A DNA stretch of 64,000 nucleotides from Lichenibacterium minor (GTDB lineage Bacteria; Pseudomonadota; Alphaproteobacteria; Rhizobiales; Beijerinckiaceae): the NCBI RefSeq assembly GCF_004137685.1, contig NZ_QYBB01000004.1, positions 1 to 64,000 on the forward strand, in the 5' to 3' direction. This document shows, in pieces, positions 34,945 to 44,613 of this stretch (position 1 is its first letter; every line of letters starts with the position of its first letter). The translations under genes and the position numbers were made by a program. Below the pieces are notes generated by a model. It was not told the origin of the DNA, did not search any database, and saw nothing but the letters and a program-made list of their open reading frames with translations.

Positions 34945-35781
34945 TCACGGCAGGTCGCGGCCGTCGCGCGGGACGCAGATGGCCCGCTCGCCGCCGTCGC
35001 GCAGGAAGGCCAGCACCTCGTCGGCCTGCGGGTGGCCGCCGAACTCGGCCGCCACCGCCTCGGTGCGCTCGCGCAGGGTGCCGGCGCCCGAGAACAGCAG
35101 CTTGTAGGCGCGGCGCAGCTCGTGGATGGCTTCGCGCGAGAAGCCGCGGCGCTTCAAGCCGACGACGTTCAGGCCGGCGAGGTGGGCACGGTTGCCCAGC
35201 GCGATGCCGTAGGGGATCACGTCGTGCTCGACGCCGGCGAGGCCGCCGACGAAGCTGTGCCGGCCGAGGCGCACGAACTGGTGCACGGCGGCGCCCCCGC
35301 CCAGGATCGCGTTGTCGCCCACCGTGCAATGGCCGGCGAGCATGACGTTGTTGGAGAAGATGACCTCGTCGCCGACCCGGCAGTCGTGCGCCACGTGGCT
35401 CTGCGCCAGGAACACGCTGCGGTCGCCGACGCTGGTCAGGAGCCCGCCCGCCGCCGTGCCGGGGTTCATGGTCACGCCTTCGCGGATCATGCAGTCCCGG
35501 CCGATGCGCAGCTCCGAGGTTTCGCCGCGGAACTTCAGGTCCTGCGGCTCGTGCCCCAGCGACGCGAAGGGGAACACGCGCGTGCCGTCGCCGATCGTCG
35601 TGTGGCCCGCCACGGCGACGTGGGACACGAGGCGCACGCCTTCGCCCAACACCACGTCCGGCCCGACCGTGCAGAAGGGACCGATGTGGACCCCGCGCCC
35701 GAGCCGGGCGGCATGCGCCACGACGGCGGACGGGTGGATGTGGGGACCGGCATCGTGGTCCCGCATGTCGTCCTCAGACAT
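34945..35781 (-). CDS. lpxA: UDP-N-acetylglucosamine O-acyltransferase
   Basis: This is 278 residues. It performs the first lipid A step, moving a hydroxyacyl chain from ACP to UDP-GlcNAc. The N-terminal left-handed beta helix is built from hexapeptide repeats (IHPSAVVAHAARLG through VGDNAILGGGAAVHQF) and is followed by the C-terminal helical part (GFSREAIHELRRAYKLLFS). FLAQSHVAHDCRVG carries the catalytic His region. ATG at 35781. It lies between fabZ (51-base gap) and lpxB (10-base gap). Confidence 0.97.
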   Translation of the reverse strand: MSEDDMRDHDAGPHIHPSAVVAHAARLGRGVHIGPFCTVGPDVVLGEGVRLVSHVAVAGHTTIGDGTRVFPFASLGHEPQDLKFRGETSELRIGRDCMIREGVTMNPGTAAGGLLTSVGDRSVFLAQSHVAHDCRVGDEVIFSNNVMLAGHCTVGDNAILGGGAAVHQFVRLGRHSFVGGLAGVEHDVIPYGIALGNRAHLAGLNVVGLKRRGFSREAIHELRRAYKLLFSGAGTLRERTEAVAAEFGGHPQADEVLAFLRDGGERAICVPRDGRDLP

Positions 35782-35832
35782 CGGCGTCTCCCCGGCGCAG
35801 CGGTTCCCCGGACCTGTCGGACGGGCGGCCCG

Positions 35833-36294
35833 TCACTCCATCACCAGCATGGCGCTGAGCTCGGCCTCGCACACCAGGACGCCGTCGACCTTGGCCTCGC
35901 CCTTGTACCACCACATGTTGCGGCGGCGGTTCAGCTTGCGCAGGTGGAACTCGACCCGGTCGCCCGGCACGACGGGCTTCCTGAACTTGGCCTTGTCGAT
36001 CGTCATGAAATACACGAGCCGCGGCTTGTCGAGCTTCTGCGCATGGACGCAGAGCGCGCCCGCCGTCTGGGCCATGCCCTCGATGAGCAGCACGCCGGGC
36101 ATCACCGGACGGCCGGGAAAATGGCCCTGGAACTGCGGCTCGTTGAAGGTGACGTTCTTGATGCCGACGCAGGACTCGTCGCCGTCCATCGCGTCGATGC
36201 GGTCGACCAGCAGGAACGGGTAGCGGTGCGGCAGGTATTCCAACAGTTTCAGGATGTCGACGGAGTCGAGCCCCGTCCGCGCCGTTTCATCCAT
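35833..36294 (-). CDS. fabZ: 3-hydroxyacyl-ACP dehydratase FabZ
   Basis: This is 153 residues of the hot-dog fold. It dehydrates 3-hydroxyacyl-ACP in fatty acid elongation, competing with LpxA/LpxD for the same substrates. The active-site His58 is in [14 protein letters not shown] and Glu72 in [21 protein letters not shown] is the N-terminal signature. ATG at 36294 (MDETARTG). It sits between lpxD and lpxA as in most proteobacteria. Confidence 0.98.
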   Translation of the reverse strand: MDETARTGLDSVDILKLLEYLPHRYPFLLVDRIDAMDGDESCVGIKNVTFNEPQFQGHFPGRPVMPGVLLIEGMAQTAGALCVHAQKLDKPRLVYFMTIDKAKFRKPVVPGDRVEFHLRKLNRRRNMWWYKGEAKVDGVLVCEAELSAMLVME

Positions 36295-36434
36295 CCGCCG
36301 TCCCCGGTCCTGTTCACGCGAGCCGCGCGGCTCCCCCGGGCGATGTCGCACACCTGCCCGGCGAGGCCAAGCCTGCACGTCGCACGGGCCCGTCCGCGCG
36401 GGTGCCGCCGCCGCCCGAGCGACGCGCGGCCCGC

Positions 36435-37484
36435 TCAGTCGGCGGCAGGCCCGGCGCGCCGCGCGAGGCGGCGCAGCGTCGCCTGGAGTCGGAACTCGTC
36501 GCGCGCCGCCTGGGCCGGGATGCCGAACCAGCGCTGTCCCGCCGGGATGTCGTTCATCACGCCGGACTTGGCGCCCACCTGGGCGCCCGTGCCGATCGTC
36601 AGGTGGCCGGCGAGGCCCGCCTGGCCGGCGGTGACGACGTAGTCGCCGAGCGTCGTCGACCCCGAGATGCCCGTCTGCGAGACGATGACGCAATGGCGCC
36701 CGATCGACACGTTGTGGCCGATCTGCACGAGGTTGTCGATCTTGGTGCCCTCGCCCACCACCGTGTCGCGGTTGGAACCGCGGTCGATCGCCGTGTTGGC
36801 GCCGACCTCCACGTCGTCCTGCAGCACCACCCTGCCGATCTGCGGCACCTTGAGGTGCCCGCCGGGCCCCATGGCGAAGCCGAAGCCGTCCTGGCCGATG
36901 CGGACCCCGGCATGGAGGATAACGCGGTCGCCCACGAGGGCGTGCACCACCGTGGCGTTGGACCCGACGGAACAGTTGCGCCCGATGCGGACATCCGGGC
37001 CGATGACGGCATGGGGGCCGATCACCGTGCCGGAGCCGATCTCGGCGCGGGGTCCGATCACGGCCCCCGGATCCACCGTGACGCCGGCCTCGAGCCGCGC
37101 CTCGGGATGCACCGTGGAGCTCGGCGACACGCCGACGGTGCCGAAGAGCGAGCCCGGCCGCAGCGCGTCCGGGTAGATGCGGCCCGCGACGGCCGCGACG
37201 GCGCGATAGGGCTCCCGGGCCACGAGCGCCACGGTGCCGGCCGGCACGGCGTCGGCGTGGCGCGCCGGCACCAGGCAGGCGGCCGCGCGGGTTTCCGCCA
37301 AGGCGGCAGCGTAGCGGGGATTGTCGAGGAAGGTGAGCTGGCCGGGGCCGGCGAGGTCGAGCGGCGCCACGCCCGTGATCACGACGGCGAGGTCGGCGCC
37401 CTCGGGCGCGGTGGCGCCCGTCCACAGGACCACCTCGGCCAGGGTGGGGGCCGCCGCGGGACGGAAGAACACGGGAGAACTCAT
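36435..37484 (-). CDS. lpxD: UDP-3-O-acylglucosamine N-acyltransferase
   Basis: This is 349 residues. It adds the second hydroxyacyl chain in lipid A synthesis. The N-terminal uridine-binding domain includes [17 protein letters not shown]. Beta-helix hexapeptide repeats run from ~115 to ~310 ([57 protein letters not shown]). [14 protein letters not shown] carries the catalytic His. ATG 37484 has AGGA seven bases upstream; a longer form from 37532 is possible. A terminator after bamA lies between, so the lpx genes probably have their own promoter near 37490-37610. Confidence 0.97.
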   Translation of the reverse strand: MSSPVFFRPAAAPTLAEVVLWTGATAPEGADLAVVITGVAPLDLAGPGQLTFLDNPRYAAALAETRAAACLVPARHADAVPAGTVALVAREPYRAVAAVAGRIYPDALRPGSLFGTVGVSPSSTVHPEARLEAGVTVDPGAVIGPRAEIGSGTVIGPHAVIGPDVRIGRNCSVGSNATVVHALVGDRVILHAGVRIGQDGFGFAMGPGGHLKVPQIGRVVLQDDVEVGANTAIDRGSNRDTVVGEGTKIDNLVQIGHNVSIGRHCVIVSQTGISGSTTLGDYVVTAGQAGLAGHLTIGTGAQVGAKSGVMNDIPAGQRWFGIPAQAARDEFRLQATLRRLARRAGPAAD

Positions 37485-37575
37485 GGCATCCTGCGGCTCG
37501 GCCGCGGTCTGTGCGGCCCTGGCGTATGTCATGCCCCGGATGGATTACGCCAGGGCAAACACGCGCGGCTGTTCA

Positions 37576-37615
37576 CGGACCCGGCGCGCGCGCGTCGCCG
37601 CCCGAGCCGGGTCCG
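37576..37615. repeat. Inverted repeat upstream of lpxD
   Basis: CGGACCCGGC (37576-37585) and GCCGGGTCCG (37606-37615) are a perfect 10-bp pair with a 20-base GC-rich loop. It sits between the bamA terminator and the lpxD start, where the lpx promoter would be. Role unknown; it could be a second terminator stem or an operator. Confidence 0.5.
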
Positions 37616-37616
37616 C

Positions 37617-37647
37617 AAACGAAAACTGCGGGCACGAGGCCCGCAGT
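37617..37647 (-). terminator. Rho-independent terminator after bamA
   Basis: On minus, ACTGCGGGC (37647-37639), a 5-base loop and GCCCGCAGT (37633-37625) are followed by TTTCGTTT. The 9-bp stem with U-tract begins 26 bases after the bamA stop. Confidence 0.85.
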
Positions 37648-37672
37648 GTCCTGTCGGCGACGGGACGTCGGA

Positions 37673-40144
37673 TCAGAAGGAGGTGCCGCCCGAGAAGCGG
37701 AACGCCTGCGTCACGTCGTATTTGTCCTTGGTCGTCGCGTAGGCGTAGTCGAAGCGCAGCGGCCCGAGGGGCGAGGCCCACAGGATCGAGGCGCCCACGG
37801 CGGAGCGGATCGCCGAGGAGTCCCGCACCTGGACGCAGGTGCCCTGGGTGTAGCTCGGGGCCACGCCGCCCTGGACGCAAGCGCCGCCGCCCGGGGTGAA
37901 GTTCGTCTTGCCCTCGTAGCCGAACAGGGTGCCGGCGTCGGCGAACACCGCGCCGCGCAGGCCGAGGTCCCGCGGCAGGTAGGGGATGGCGAACTGGGTT
38001 TCGAGCGAGGCGCCGAAGTAGGTGGAGCCGCCCAGCGGGTTGTACTTGTAGGCCGCGAGGTTCGAGATGTCGCGCGGGCCGATGCCGGACGGCGCGAAGC
38101 CGCGGACGAGCGTCGGGCCGAGCTGGAACTCGTCGGCGATGCGGAGCTGGCTTTCGCTGCCGAAGCCGGTGATCTGGCCGCCCTGCAGATGCAGGATGCC
38201 GACCACGTCGTCGATGATCCCGTGATAGTAGCGCAGGTCGCCCGAGGTGCGGACGAACTGGGAATCGCCGCCCAGGCCCGCGACGTCGTTGCGGAGCTCG
38301 ATGAACAGGCCCTGGGTGGGATCCTTGCGGTTGTCCAGCGTCGTGTAGTCGAGCGTGAAGCCGGCGAGCGAGGTCAGGGTCGAGCCCTGCGCCTGCTTGA
38401 TGGCGAGCGACGCTTCACCGTTGGTGAGGCAGTTGTTGTCCAGCGTCGGCGGGGTGCCGCCGAGCACGCCCACGCCGGGGGTGACGCCGTTCACCGGGAA
38501 GCTGCAATCGTTGTAGGGATAGCTGGTCGTGTCGGGGATGTTGATGCGGGTGTTGTAGATCGAATAATGCGGCGAGATCGAGAACTCGTCCGTCACCGGC
38601 ACGCCGAGACGGAGCGTGCCGCCTGTCACGAAGGTGCGGTAATCCGTGTAGGCCGTGTTGTCGTTCTGCTTGGCGAAGATGTCGAAGCCGGCGGCGATGC
38701 GGGTGTCGAGGATGTAGGGTTCGGTGAAGGAGAAATCGATGCCGCGGGCGTTCTGGCCCTCCTGGATGGCGACCTTCACGAACTGGCCGCGCCCGAGGAA
38801 GTTGGACTCCGAGACCGACAGCTCGGCGATGAAGCCGTCCGAGGTGGAATAGCCACCGGACACGCCGAACGAACCGGTGGGCTGGTCCTCCACGTTGACG
38901 TCGACGACGACGCGGTCCGGCGAAGAACCCGGCTCGTTGGTGATCTTGACCTTCTTGAAGAAGCCCAGGCTGTTCAGGCGGCGTTCCGCCTTGTCGATCA
39001 GCACCTTGTTGTAGGGGTCGCCTTCGCCGATGTCGAACTCGCGGCGGATCACGTAGTCGCGGGTGCGGGTGTTGCCGCGCACGTTGATGCGCTCGATGTA
39101 GACGCGCGGACCTTCGTCGATGTTGAAGCCGATCGACACGGTGTGGTTGGCGTTGTCGCGGTCGCCGCGGGGCTTCACCTCGGCGAAGGCGAAGCCGCGG
39201 CGCGCGACCTCGCGGGTGAGCGCTTCGACCGACTTCTGCACCGCGTCGCCGTCGTAGGTGTCGCCGGTGCCGAGCTTCAGGAAGGGCAGCAGCGAGTCGT
39301 TCGACACGCCGGGGATCTGGGAATCGACCCTCACCGCCGCGACGGTGTACTGGGCACCCTCCTCGACCGTGATGAGGATGTTGTAGCCGCCGTCCTCGGC
39401 GTCGAACTTCACGTCCGTCCCGACGACGCGGAAGTCCGCATAGCCGTTCTTGAGGTAGAAGCGGCGGATCAGGTCCTCGTCCGAGGAGATCTTCTCGGGA
39501 TCGTAGACGTCGGTCGTTTTGAGGAACGAGATGAGGTTCATCTCGGTCGTGGTCATGATGCCGCGCAGCTTGCGCGACGAATAAGCGTGGTTGCCGGCGA
39601 ACTCGACCGACTTGACGCCGGTCTTCGAGCCCTCGTCGATGGTGAAGACGACGTCGAGGCGGCCGTTGGGCAGGTCGACGGTGCGGCTCGTCACCTTGGC
39701 ATTGCCGTTGCCGGAGCGGCGGTAGATTTCCTGGATGCGCTGCACGTCGGCGGCCACGAGGGAGGCCGAGTAGGGGCCACGGGTCTTCGACGAGATCTCG
39801 GTCTCGAGCTGCTCGGACTTGACCTTCTTGTTGCCCTCGAAGGCGACGCGGTTGATCACGCCGTTCTCGGCCACGTGGACGATGATGCGGCCGCCGTCAC
39901 GGCTGACGCGCACGTCCGAGAACAGCCCGGTCGCGTAGAGCGCCCGGACGGCGTCGTTGACCTTGCCCTCGTCGGTGCCCTGGAAATAGGTGCGGATCGT
40001 GTCGGAGTCGACGCGGTGGTTCCCCTCGACGGCGATGCTGGACGCGGGAACGGCGGCTTGAGCGAAGGAGTTGGGGCCAAATACGCAGGCCGCCAAGCAG
40101 AGGGCGAAGGCCAACCTGGTCAGAAAGCCTCGAAGAAAACGCAT
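37673..40144 (-). CDS. bamA: Outer membrane protein assembly factor BamA
   Basis: This is 823 residues. It is the core of the BAM complex that inserts beta-barrel proteins in the outer membrane. A signal peptide (1-30) is followed by five POTRA domains (~32-380; first is IAVEGNHRVDSDTIRTYF, last near RINVRGNTRTRDYVIRREFD). A 16-strand Omp85 barrel (~400-823) follows, with DTRIAAGFDIFAKQND and the C-terminal FRFSGGTSF ending in Phe. The family VRGF motif appears as LVRGFAPSGIGPRD. ATG 40144 starts the signal peptide. rseP lies upstream across 308 bases with a hairpin, so bamA may have its own promoter. Confidence 0.97.
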   Translation of the reverse strand: MRFLRGFLTRLAFALCLAACVFGPNSFAQAAVPASSIAVEGNHRVDSDTIRTYFQGTDEGKVNDAVRALYATGLFSDVRVSRDGGRIIVHVAENGVINRVAFEGNKKVKSEQLETEISSKTRGPYSASLVAADVQRIQEIYRRSGNGNAKVTSRTVDLPNGRLDVVFTIDEGSKTGVKSVEFAGNHAYSSRKLRGIMTTTEMNLISFLKTTDVYDPEKISSDEDLIRRFYLKNGYADFRVVGTDVKFDAEDGGYNILITVEEGAQYTVAAVRVDSQIPGVSNDSLLPFLKLGTGDTYDGDAVQKSVEALTREVARRGFAFAEVKPRGDRDNANHTVSIGFNIDEGPRVYIERINVRGNTRTRDYVIRREFDIGEGDPYNKVLIDKAERRLNSLGFFKKVKITNEPGSSPDRVVVDVNVEDQPTGSFGVSGGYSTSDGFIAELSVSESNFLGRGQFVKVAIQEGQNARGIDFSFTEPYILDTRIAAGFDIFAKQNDNTAYTDYRTFVTGGTLRLGVPVTDEFSISPHYSIYNTRINIPDTTSYPYNDCSFPVNGVTPGVGVLGGTPPTLDNNCLTNGEASLAIKQAQGSTLTSLAGFTLDYTTLDNRKDPTQGLFIELRNDVAGLGGDSQFVRTSGDLRYYHGIIDDVVGILHLQGGQITGFGSESQLRIADEFQLGPTLVRGFAPSGIGPRDISNLAAYKYNPLGGSTYFGASLETQFAIPYLPRDLGLRGAVFADAGTLFGYEGKTNFTPGGGACVQGGVAPSYTQGTCVQVRDSSAIRSAVGASILWASPLGPLRFDYAYATTKDKYDVTQAFRFSGGTSF

Positions 40145-40452
40145 CGGCGATCGATCCCTGCACAGCCGTGGGCGGCGACGCCGTCCCGTCCGACTCACCC
40201 CCGGAAGGGCGTCTTTTGGTCAGTACCCGAGTCTGCGAACAGGCTCCAGCGTCCCCTTTTCCGGGAATTTCGCTTCTACAAGGTTTACGGCGCGCGGAGA
40301 ACCGCGGCTCGGAACCCCTTCCCCGCTTTATCGAAAAACGTTGCAAGGGCGACACGGCGACGGAGCCCCGCCTCTCGTGCGACGGGCGCCCGGAGGCCGG
40401 GCGCCCGTGAAACGTTGAGGCGGAAAGGCGGCGGCCCGGCGGCCGTACCGCA
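40145..40452. other. Intergenic region between rseP and bamA
   Basis: This 308-base gap contains the rseP hairpin (40382-40408) and a relatively AT-rich stretch (about 40255-40345) that is the likely bamA promoter zone on minus. TTGCAA (on minus around 40346) could be a -35, but no good -10 is spaced from it. No ORF with coding character is seen. Confidence 0.5.
40382..40408 (-). terminator. GC-rich hairpin after rseP
   Basis: Perfect 12-bp arms ACGGGCGCCCGG and CCGGGCGCCCGT have a 3-base loop and lie 44 bases after the rseP stop. No T-run follows on minus, so it may attenuate rather than terminate. Confidence 0.6.
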
Positions 40453-41577
40453 TCAACCGCGGGTGATGTGGGCGATGTCGTTGTAGGTCGCGAAGATCAT
40501 CAGCATGGCCACGAGGGCCAGGCCGACCTTGAAGCCGAACTCCTGGGCGCCGAGGCTCATCGGCCGGCCGCGCAGGGCTTCGAAGGCGAAGTACAGGAGA
40601 TGGCCGCCGTCGAGCAGCGGCACCGGCACGAGGTTGATGAGGCCGATGGAGACCGACAGGATGGCGATGAGGTTGAACAGCGGGCCGATCCCGATCCGCG
40701 CCACCTGCCCGGCCACGCCGGCGACCCCGATGGGCCCCGACAGCTGGTCGGGCTTCTCCCGGCCCAGCACGAGGCCGCCCACGTAGCTCGCCGTCCGGTC
40801 GATCACGAACCAGGTATCCCCGGCCGCCTCCGACACGGCCGCGCCGAGGCTCATGCGCTCGTTGCGGACGTCGGCGGGATCCGTCGAGGCGGCGACGCCG
40901 AGGACGCCGATGGACGACGTTCCGACCGGCCCCTTCACGTCGCGGCGATCGGGGGTCGCCGTCAGGGCGATGGGACGGCCGCCGCGCTCGACCTCGAAGG
41001 CGAGCGGCACGCCGCTCGACGCGCTGACGATCTTCTGCATGTCGACGAAGCTGGCGACCGGGCGACCGTCGATGGAGGCGACGACGTCGCCCGCGGCGAA
41101 GCCCGCCCTGGCGGCGGCGCTGTCGGCCACCACCGAGGCGACGCGCGGCAGCAGGATCGAGCGGCCCTCGACGTAGAAGATGCCCGTCATGATGACGAGG
41201 GCCAGGAGGAAGTTGGCGAGCGGCCCGGCCGCCACCACGGCGGCGCGCTCCCACACGGGCTGCGCCCCGAACGTGGTGGCGCGCTCGGCGTCCGACATGG
41301 CCGAGGTGGCCTCGCCGGTGCTGGCCGGGTTGATGTCGCCGTGGAACTTGACGTAGCCGCCGAGCGGTATCGCGGCCAGGCGCCACCGCGTGCCGTGCCG
41401 GTCCACCCGGGCGAAAAGTTCGGGCCCGAAACCGATCGAGAAGGCATCCACCTTCACGCCGCACCAGCGCCCGACCAGGAAGTGGCCCATCTCGTGAAAG
41501 AACACCACGACCGTCATCACGAAGACGAAGGGTACGATCGTGTAGAGGACCGAGGACACGGGCCCGAAAAACGACAT
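40453..41577 (-). CDS. rseP: Site-2 protease RseP
   Basis: This is 374 residues of an intramembrane zinc metalloprotease. It cuts anti-sigma factors and signal-peptide remnants within the inner membrane. The zinc site HEMGH (His28, Glu29, His32) is in the first helix and the third ligand is in VPVPLLDGGHLLYF. One PDZ domain (~110-190) includes AGFAAGDVVASIDGRPV. ATG 41577 begins MSFFGPVSS. It belongs to the dxr-rseP-bamA order conserved in Proteobacteria. Confidence 0.97.
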   Translation of the reverse strand: MSFFGPVSSVLYTIVPFVFVMTVVVFFHEMGHFLVGRWCGVKVDAFSIGFGPELFARVDRHGTRWRLAAIPLGGYVKFHGDINPASTGEATSAMSDAERATTFGAQPVWERAAVVAAGPLANFLLALVIMTGIFYVEGRSILLPRVASVVADSAAARAGFAAGDVVASIDGRPVASFVDMQKIVSASSGVPLAFEVERGGRPIALTATPDRRDVKGPVGTSSIGVLGVAASTDPADVRNERMSLGAAVSEAAGDTWFVIDRTASYVGGLVLGREKPDQLSGPIGVAGVAGQVARIGIGPLFNLIAILSVSIGLINLVPVPLLDGGHLLYFAFEALRGRPMSLGAQEFGFKVGLALVAMLMIFATYNDIAHITRG

Positions 41578-41674
41578 CGATGACTCCCTGCACCCCATTC
41601 CGCCGATGCGCCGCGGGGGCGGTCGCGACCGGCCGGAATGGTTACCAGAGCGTTACTGTCTCATTTCGAAGGCT

Positions 41675-42895
41675 TCAATGTAAGAGAGCAGCAGCCCTTT
41701 CTCTCGCGACATGGTCAACGGCGAGCGCCTCGTCGACGTCGGTCGGCGTCGGGGCGAGGCCTTCGGCGACCGCCGCCTCGCAGGTGGCTTCCACGATGCG
41801 CACGATGTCGGAGAAGCCGATGCGGCGCGCCACGAAGGCTTCCACCGCCACCTCGTTGGCGGCGTTGAAGACGGTCGGGAGGCCTCCGCCCGTCTTCAAC
41901 GCAGCGAGCGCCACACCGAGTCCCGGGAAGCGGGCGAGATCGGGCGCCTCGAAGGTCAGGGTGCCCACGGCCGCGAGGTCGAGCTTGCGGGCGCCGCTCT
42001 CGATCCGGCGGGGATAGGTCAGGCAGTGGGCGATCGGCACGCGCATGTCGGGCAGCGCCATCCCGGCCGTCACCGAGCCGTCGGCGAAGGACACGAGGCC
42101 GTGCACAACCGACTGCGGATGCACCACGACGTCGAGCTTCTCGGCCGGCACGCCGAAGAGGTGGTGCGCTTCGATGACCTCCAGCCCCTTGTTGATGAGG
42201 CCGGCCGAGTCGATCGTCACCTTGGGCCCCATGGCCCAGTTGGGGTGGGCCAGGGCCTGGTCGAGCGTCGCGGACGCGATGCGCTCCGCCGACCAGTCGC
42301 GGAACGGGCCCCCCGAGGCGGTCAGGGTCATGCGCTCGATCGTCGACCAGTCGGCGTCGCCCAGCGCCTGGAAGATGGCGTTGTGCTCGCTGTCGAGCGG
42401 CAGGAGCTTCGCCCCGTGGCGCTCGGCCGCCGCCATCACGGCGGCGCCCGCGCAGACCAGCGTTTCCTTGTTGGCAAGCGCGATGGTGCGCCCCGCCCGG
42501 ATGGCCGAGAACGTCGGGCGCATGCCGGCCGTGCCGGCGATGGCGCCGACCACGAGATCGCAGGGGCGGCGCGCCGCCTCCTCCACGGCCTCGGGCCCGG
42601 CCGCGCAGGCGATGCCGGTGCCCGACAGGGCCGCCTTCAGCGCGGCGTAGCCGGACGGATCCGCCAGCGCGGCGAACTGCGCCCCGAGGGCGATCGCGGT
42701 CTTCGCCAGGGCGGCGGCGTCGCGCCCCCCCGCGACGGCCGCGACCGTGAAGGCGCGGGGATGGAGGGCGAGGATCTGCGCCGTCGAGCGGCCGATCGAG
42801 CCCGTGGCGCCGAGGATCACCAGCGTCTTGGGGGCGGCATCGTCCGGTATCGTGCCGGCGTGAGGGTGTTGCGGCGCGTCGCGGCCCGAAGTCAT
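41675..42895 (-). CDS. dxr: 1-deoxy-D-xylulose-5-phosphate reductoisomerase
   Basis: This is 406 residues. It converts DXP to MEP with NADPH, the committed step of the MEP isoprenoid route. The NADPH loop is LVILGATGSIGRSTAQIL; the active-site blocks are IALANKETLVCAG, LLPLDSEHNAIFQ, MTLTASGGPFRDW, HPNWAMGPKVTIDSAGLINK and the C-terminal NAANEVAVEAF. ATG 42895 has GTGAGGACGAGC upstream; ATG 42910, overlapping the cdsA stop, is an alternative. It feeds uppS two genes upstream. Confidence 0.97.
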   Translation of the reverse strand: MTSGRDAPQHPHAGTIPDDAAPKTLVILGATGSIGRSTAQILALHPRAFTVAAVAGGRDAAALAKTAIALGAQFAALADPSGYAALKAALSGTGIACAAGPEAVEEAARRPCDLVVGAIAGTAGMRPTFSAIRAGRTIALANKETLVCAGAAVMAAAERHGAKLLPLDSEHNAIFQALGDADWSTIERMTLTASGGPFRDWSAERIASATLDQALAHPNWAMGPKVTIDSAGLINKGLEVIEAHHLFGVPAEKLDVVVHPQSVVHGLVSFADGSVTAGMALPDMRVPIAHCLTYPRRIESGARKLDLAAVGTLTFEAPDLARFPGLGVALAALKTGGGLPTVFNAANEVAVEAFVARRIGFSDIVRIVEATCEAAVAEGLAPTPTDVDEALAVDHVARERAAALLH

Positions 42896-42903
42896 GCTCG
42901 TCC

Positions 42904-43767
42904 TCACCATTGCAGCAGCCCCGCCCCGACCCCGTCGGGCCCGAAGCGCCAAAGGCCGACGGCCGCCGCCAGGGCGGAAGCCGCGATGAAACCGTCGAGG
43001 CGGTCCATGACGCCGCCGTGGCCCGGGATCAGCGATCCCGCGTCCTTCGCGCCGCACCGGCGTTTCAAGGACGATTCGAAGAGGTCGCCCGCCTGGGCCA
43101 GCGCGCCGCCGACGAGGCCGGCGGCGAACACCAGGGTCGCCTCGACGGGGCGCGGCGCCACGGCCAATCCGAGCAGCGCGCCGGAGCCGACGCCGACGAC
43201 GAACCCCGACCAGGTCTTCGACGGCGACAGGCGGGGTGCGAGCTTGGGGCCGCGCAGGGCCCGGCCGCCGAAGAAGGCCAGCGTGTCGGTGCCCCACACG
43301 ACGGCGAAGAGCCAGAACACGATCGCGGCCCCGTCGAGGGCGGAATGGCGCAGGACGGGCGTCGCGACGGCGAGCACGCCGGCGTAGAGCGGGCCCAGGG
43401 CGGCCAAGCCGCGCCGCGCGCCGCGCGCCAGCAGCAGCGTCACGGCGGAGCCGAGCAGCAGCGCCAGGACGGCGCGGCCGGGATCGCCGCGCGCAGCCAG
43501 CGCGGCCGCGACCGCCAGGGCCGCCCCGCCGAGCAGGGTCAGGGGTCCGCGGCGCGGCGCGGCGACGAGGCCGTGCCATTCCCACAGCACCGCAAGCGCG
43601 GCGGCGAACCAGAACAGGTCGAAGGCCGGCCCTCCCGCCCAGGCGAGCGCCAGGGCGACCGCGGCCAGCACGACGGCCGACAGGACGCGCGGAAGGAGTT
43701 CGACCCGCCCCCCGATCCGCGCCGGCAGTGGCGCCGTCCGGTCGCGCCCGGGGCCCGCATTCGTCAT
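42904..43767 (-). CDS. cdsA: Phosphatidate cytidylyltransferase
   Basis: This is 287 residues with ~8 membrane helices. It makes CDP-diacylglycerol from phosphatidate and CTP. The family signature is present as [12 protein letters not shown] and then [20 protein letters not shown], with metal-binding acidic residues before and after. ATG 43767 overlaps the uppS stop as ATGA, so translation is coupled. Confidence 0.95.
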   Translation of the reverse strand: MTNAGPGRDRTAPLPARIGGRVELLPRVLSAVVLAAVALALAWAGGPAFDLFWFAAALAVLWEWHGLVAAPRRGPLTLLGGAALAVAAALAARGDPGRAVLALLLGSAVTLLLARGARRGLAALGPLYAGVLAVATPVLRHSALDGAAIVFWLFAVVWGTDTLAFFGGRALRGPKLAPRLSPSKTWSGFVVGVGSGALLGLAVAPRPVEATLVFAAGLVGGALAQAGDLFESSLKRRCGAKDAGSLIPGHGGVMDRLDGFIAASALAAAVGLWRFGPDGVGAGLLQW

Positions 43768-44603
43768 AGGGCGGTCTTGACCTTGCGTTCGAGCTCGGCG
43801 GGGCGGATGCCGCCGAAGCGGCGGTCCCGCGCCGTGTAGGCTTCGAGCGCGGCTTCCATGGCGGTGCGGTCGAAGTCCGGCCAATGGCAGGGCAGGAACA
43901 CGAATTCCGCGTAGGCGGCCTGCCACATCAGGAAGTTCGACAGGCGCTGCTCGCCCGAGGTGCGGATGATGAGGTCGGGATCGGGGATCCCGGCCGTGTC
44001 GAGATGGGTCGACACGGTGTCGGGGCCGATGGTGGCGGGATCGATGGCCCCCGAGGCCACGCCTTCGGCGATGCGCCGCATGGCCCCGGCGATCTCCTGG
44101 CGGCTGCCGTAGTTGAAGGCGACCACGAGCACCAGCCCGTCGTTCGCGGCGGTGAGGATCTCCGCCTCGTCGAGCAGCGCCCGGATATCCGGCATCAGGC
44201 GCACGCGCTCGCCGATGATGCGCACCCGCACTCCGTTGCGGTGCAGGTCGGCCAGGTCCTTCCGGATGAAGCGCTTGAGCAGCCCCATCAGGTCGGTCAC
44301 CTCCTCGATGGGGCGCGTCCAGTTCTCGGACGAGAAGCTGTACACGGTGAGGTAGCGCACGCCGAGGTCGGACGCGGACTTCACGGCGGCGCGAAGGGCG
44401 TCGACGCCACGGCGATGGCCTTCGAGGCGCGGCAGGCCGCGGGCCGCGGCCCAGCGGCCGTTGCCGTCCATGATGATGCCGACGTGGGCCGGGATGGGAC
44501 GGGGCTCCGCCACCCGGGCTCCGGGTCCCCTTCGGCCGTCGTCACCCTCAATCATCTGCATCTTGGCTGTCCGCAGCATCCGGCCGCCGTCCATCAGGCC
44601 CAT
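43764..44603 (-). CDS. uppS: Undecaprenyl diphosphate synthase
   Basis: This is 279 residues from the first ATG (44603). It condenses eight isopentenyl-PP onto farnesyl-PP to give the C55 carrier for peptidoglycan. Signatures are [20 protein letters not shown] (catalytic Asp), [26 protein letters not shown] and [19 protein letters not shown]. Family homology starts near residue 38, so downstream ATGs (44594, 44579, 44561, 44555) are also possible. The 44603 start is 10 bases after the frr stop. Confidence 0.96.
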   Translation of the reverse strand: MGLMDGGRMLRTAKMQMIEGDDGRRGPGARVAEPRPIPAHVGIIMDGNGRWAAARGLPRLEGHRRGVDALRAAVKSASDLGVRYLTVYSFSSENWTRPIEEVTDLMGLLKRFIRKDLADLHRNGVRVRIIGERVRLMPDIRALLDEAEILTAANDGLVLVVAFNYGSRQEIAGAMRRIAEGVASGAIDPATIGPDTVSTHLDTAGIPDPDLIIRTSGEQRLSNFLMWQAAYAEFVFLPCHWPDFDRTAMEAALEAYTARDRRFGGIRPAELERKVKTAL

Positions 44604-44613
44604 CGTCGCGAGC

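Noticed and set aside
37673..40144. Splitting of bamA into two genes
   Set aside because: The frame is continuous from signal peptide to C-terminal Phe with normal length; no frameshift is needed.
37511..40486. 991-codon plus-strand ORF antisense to bamA
   Set aside because: Long open frame caused by high GC; composition (Arg/Gly/Val/Asp/His) and lack of motifs mark it as a shadow of bamA.
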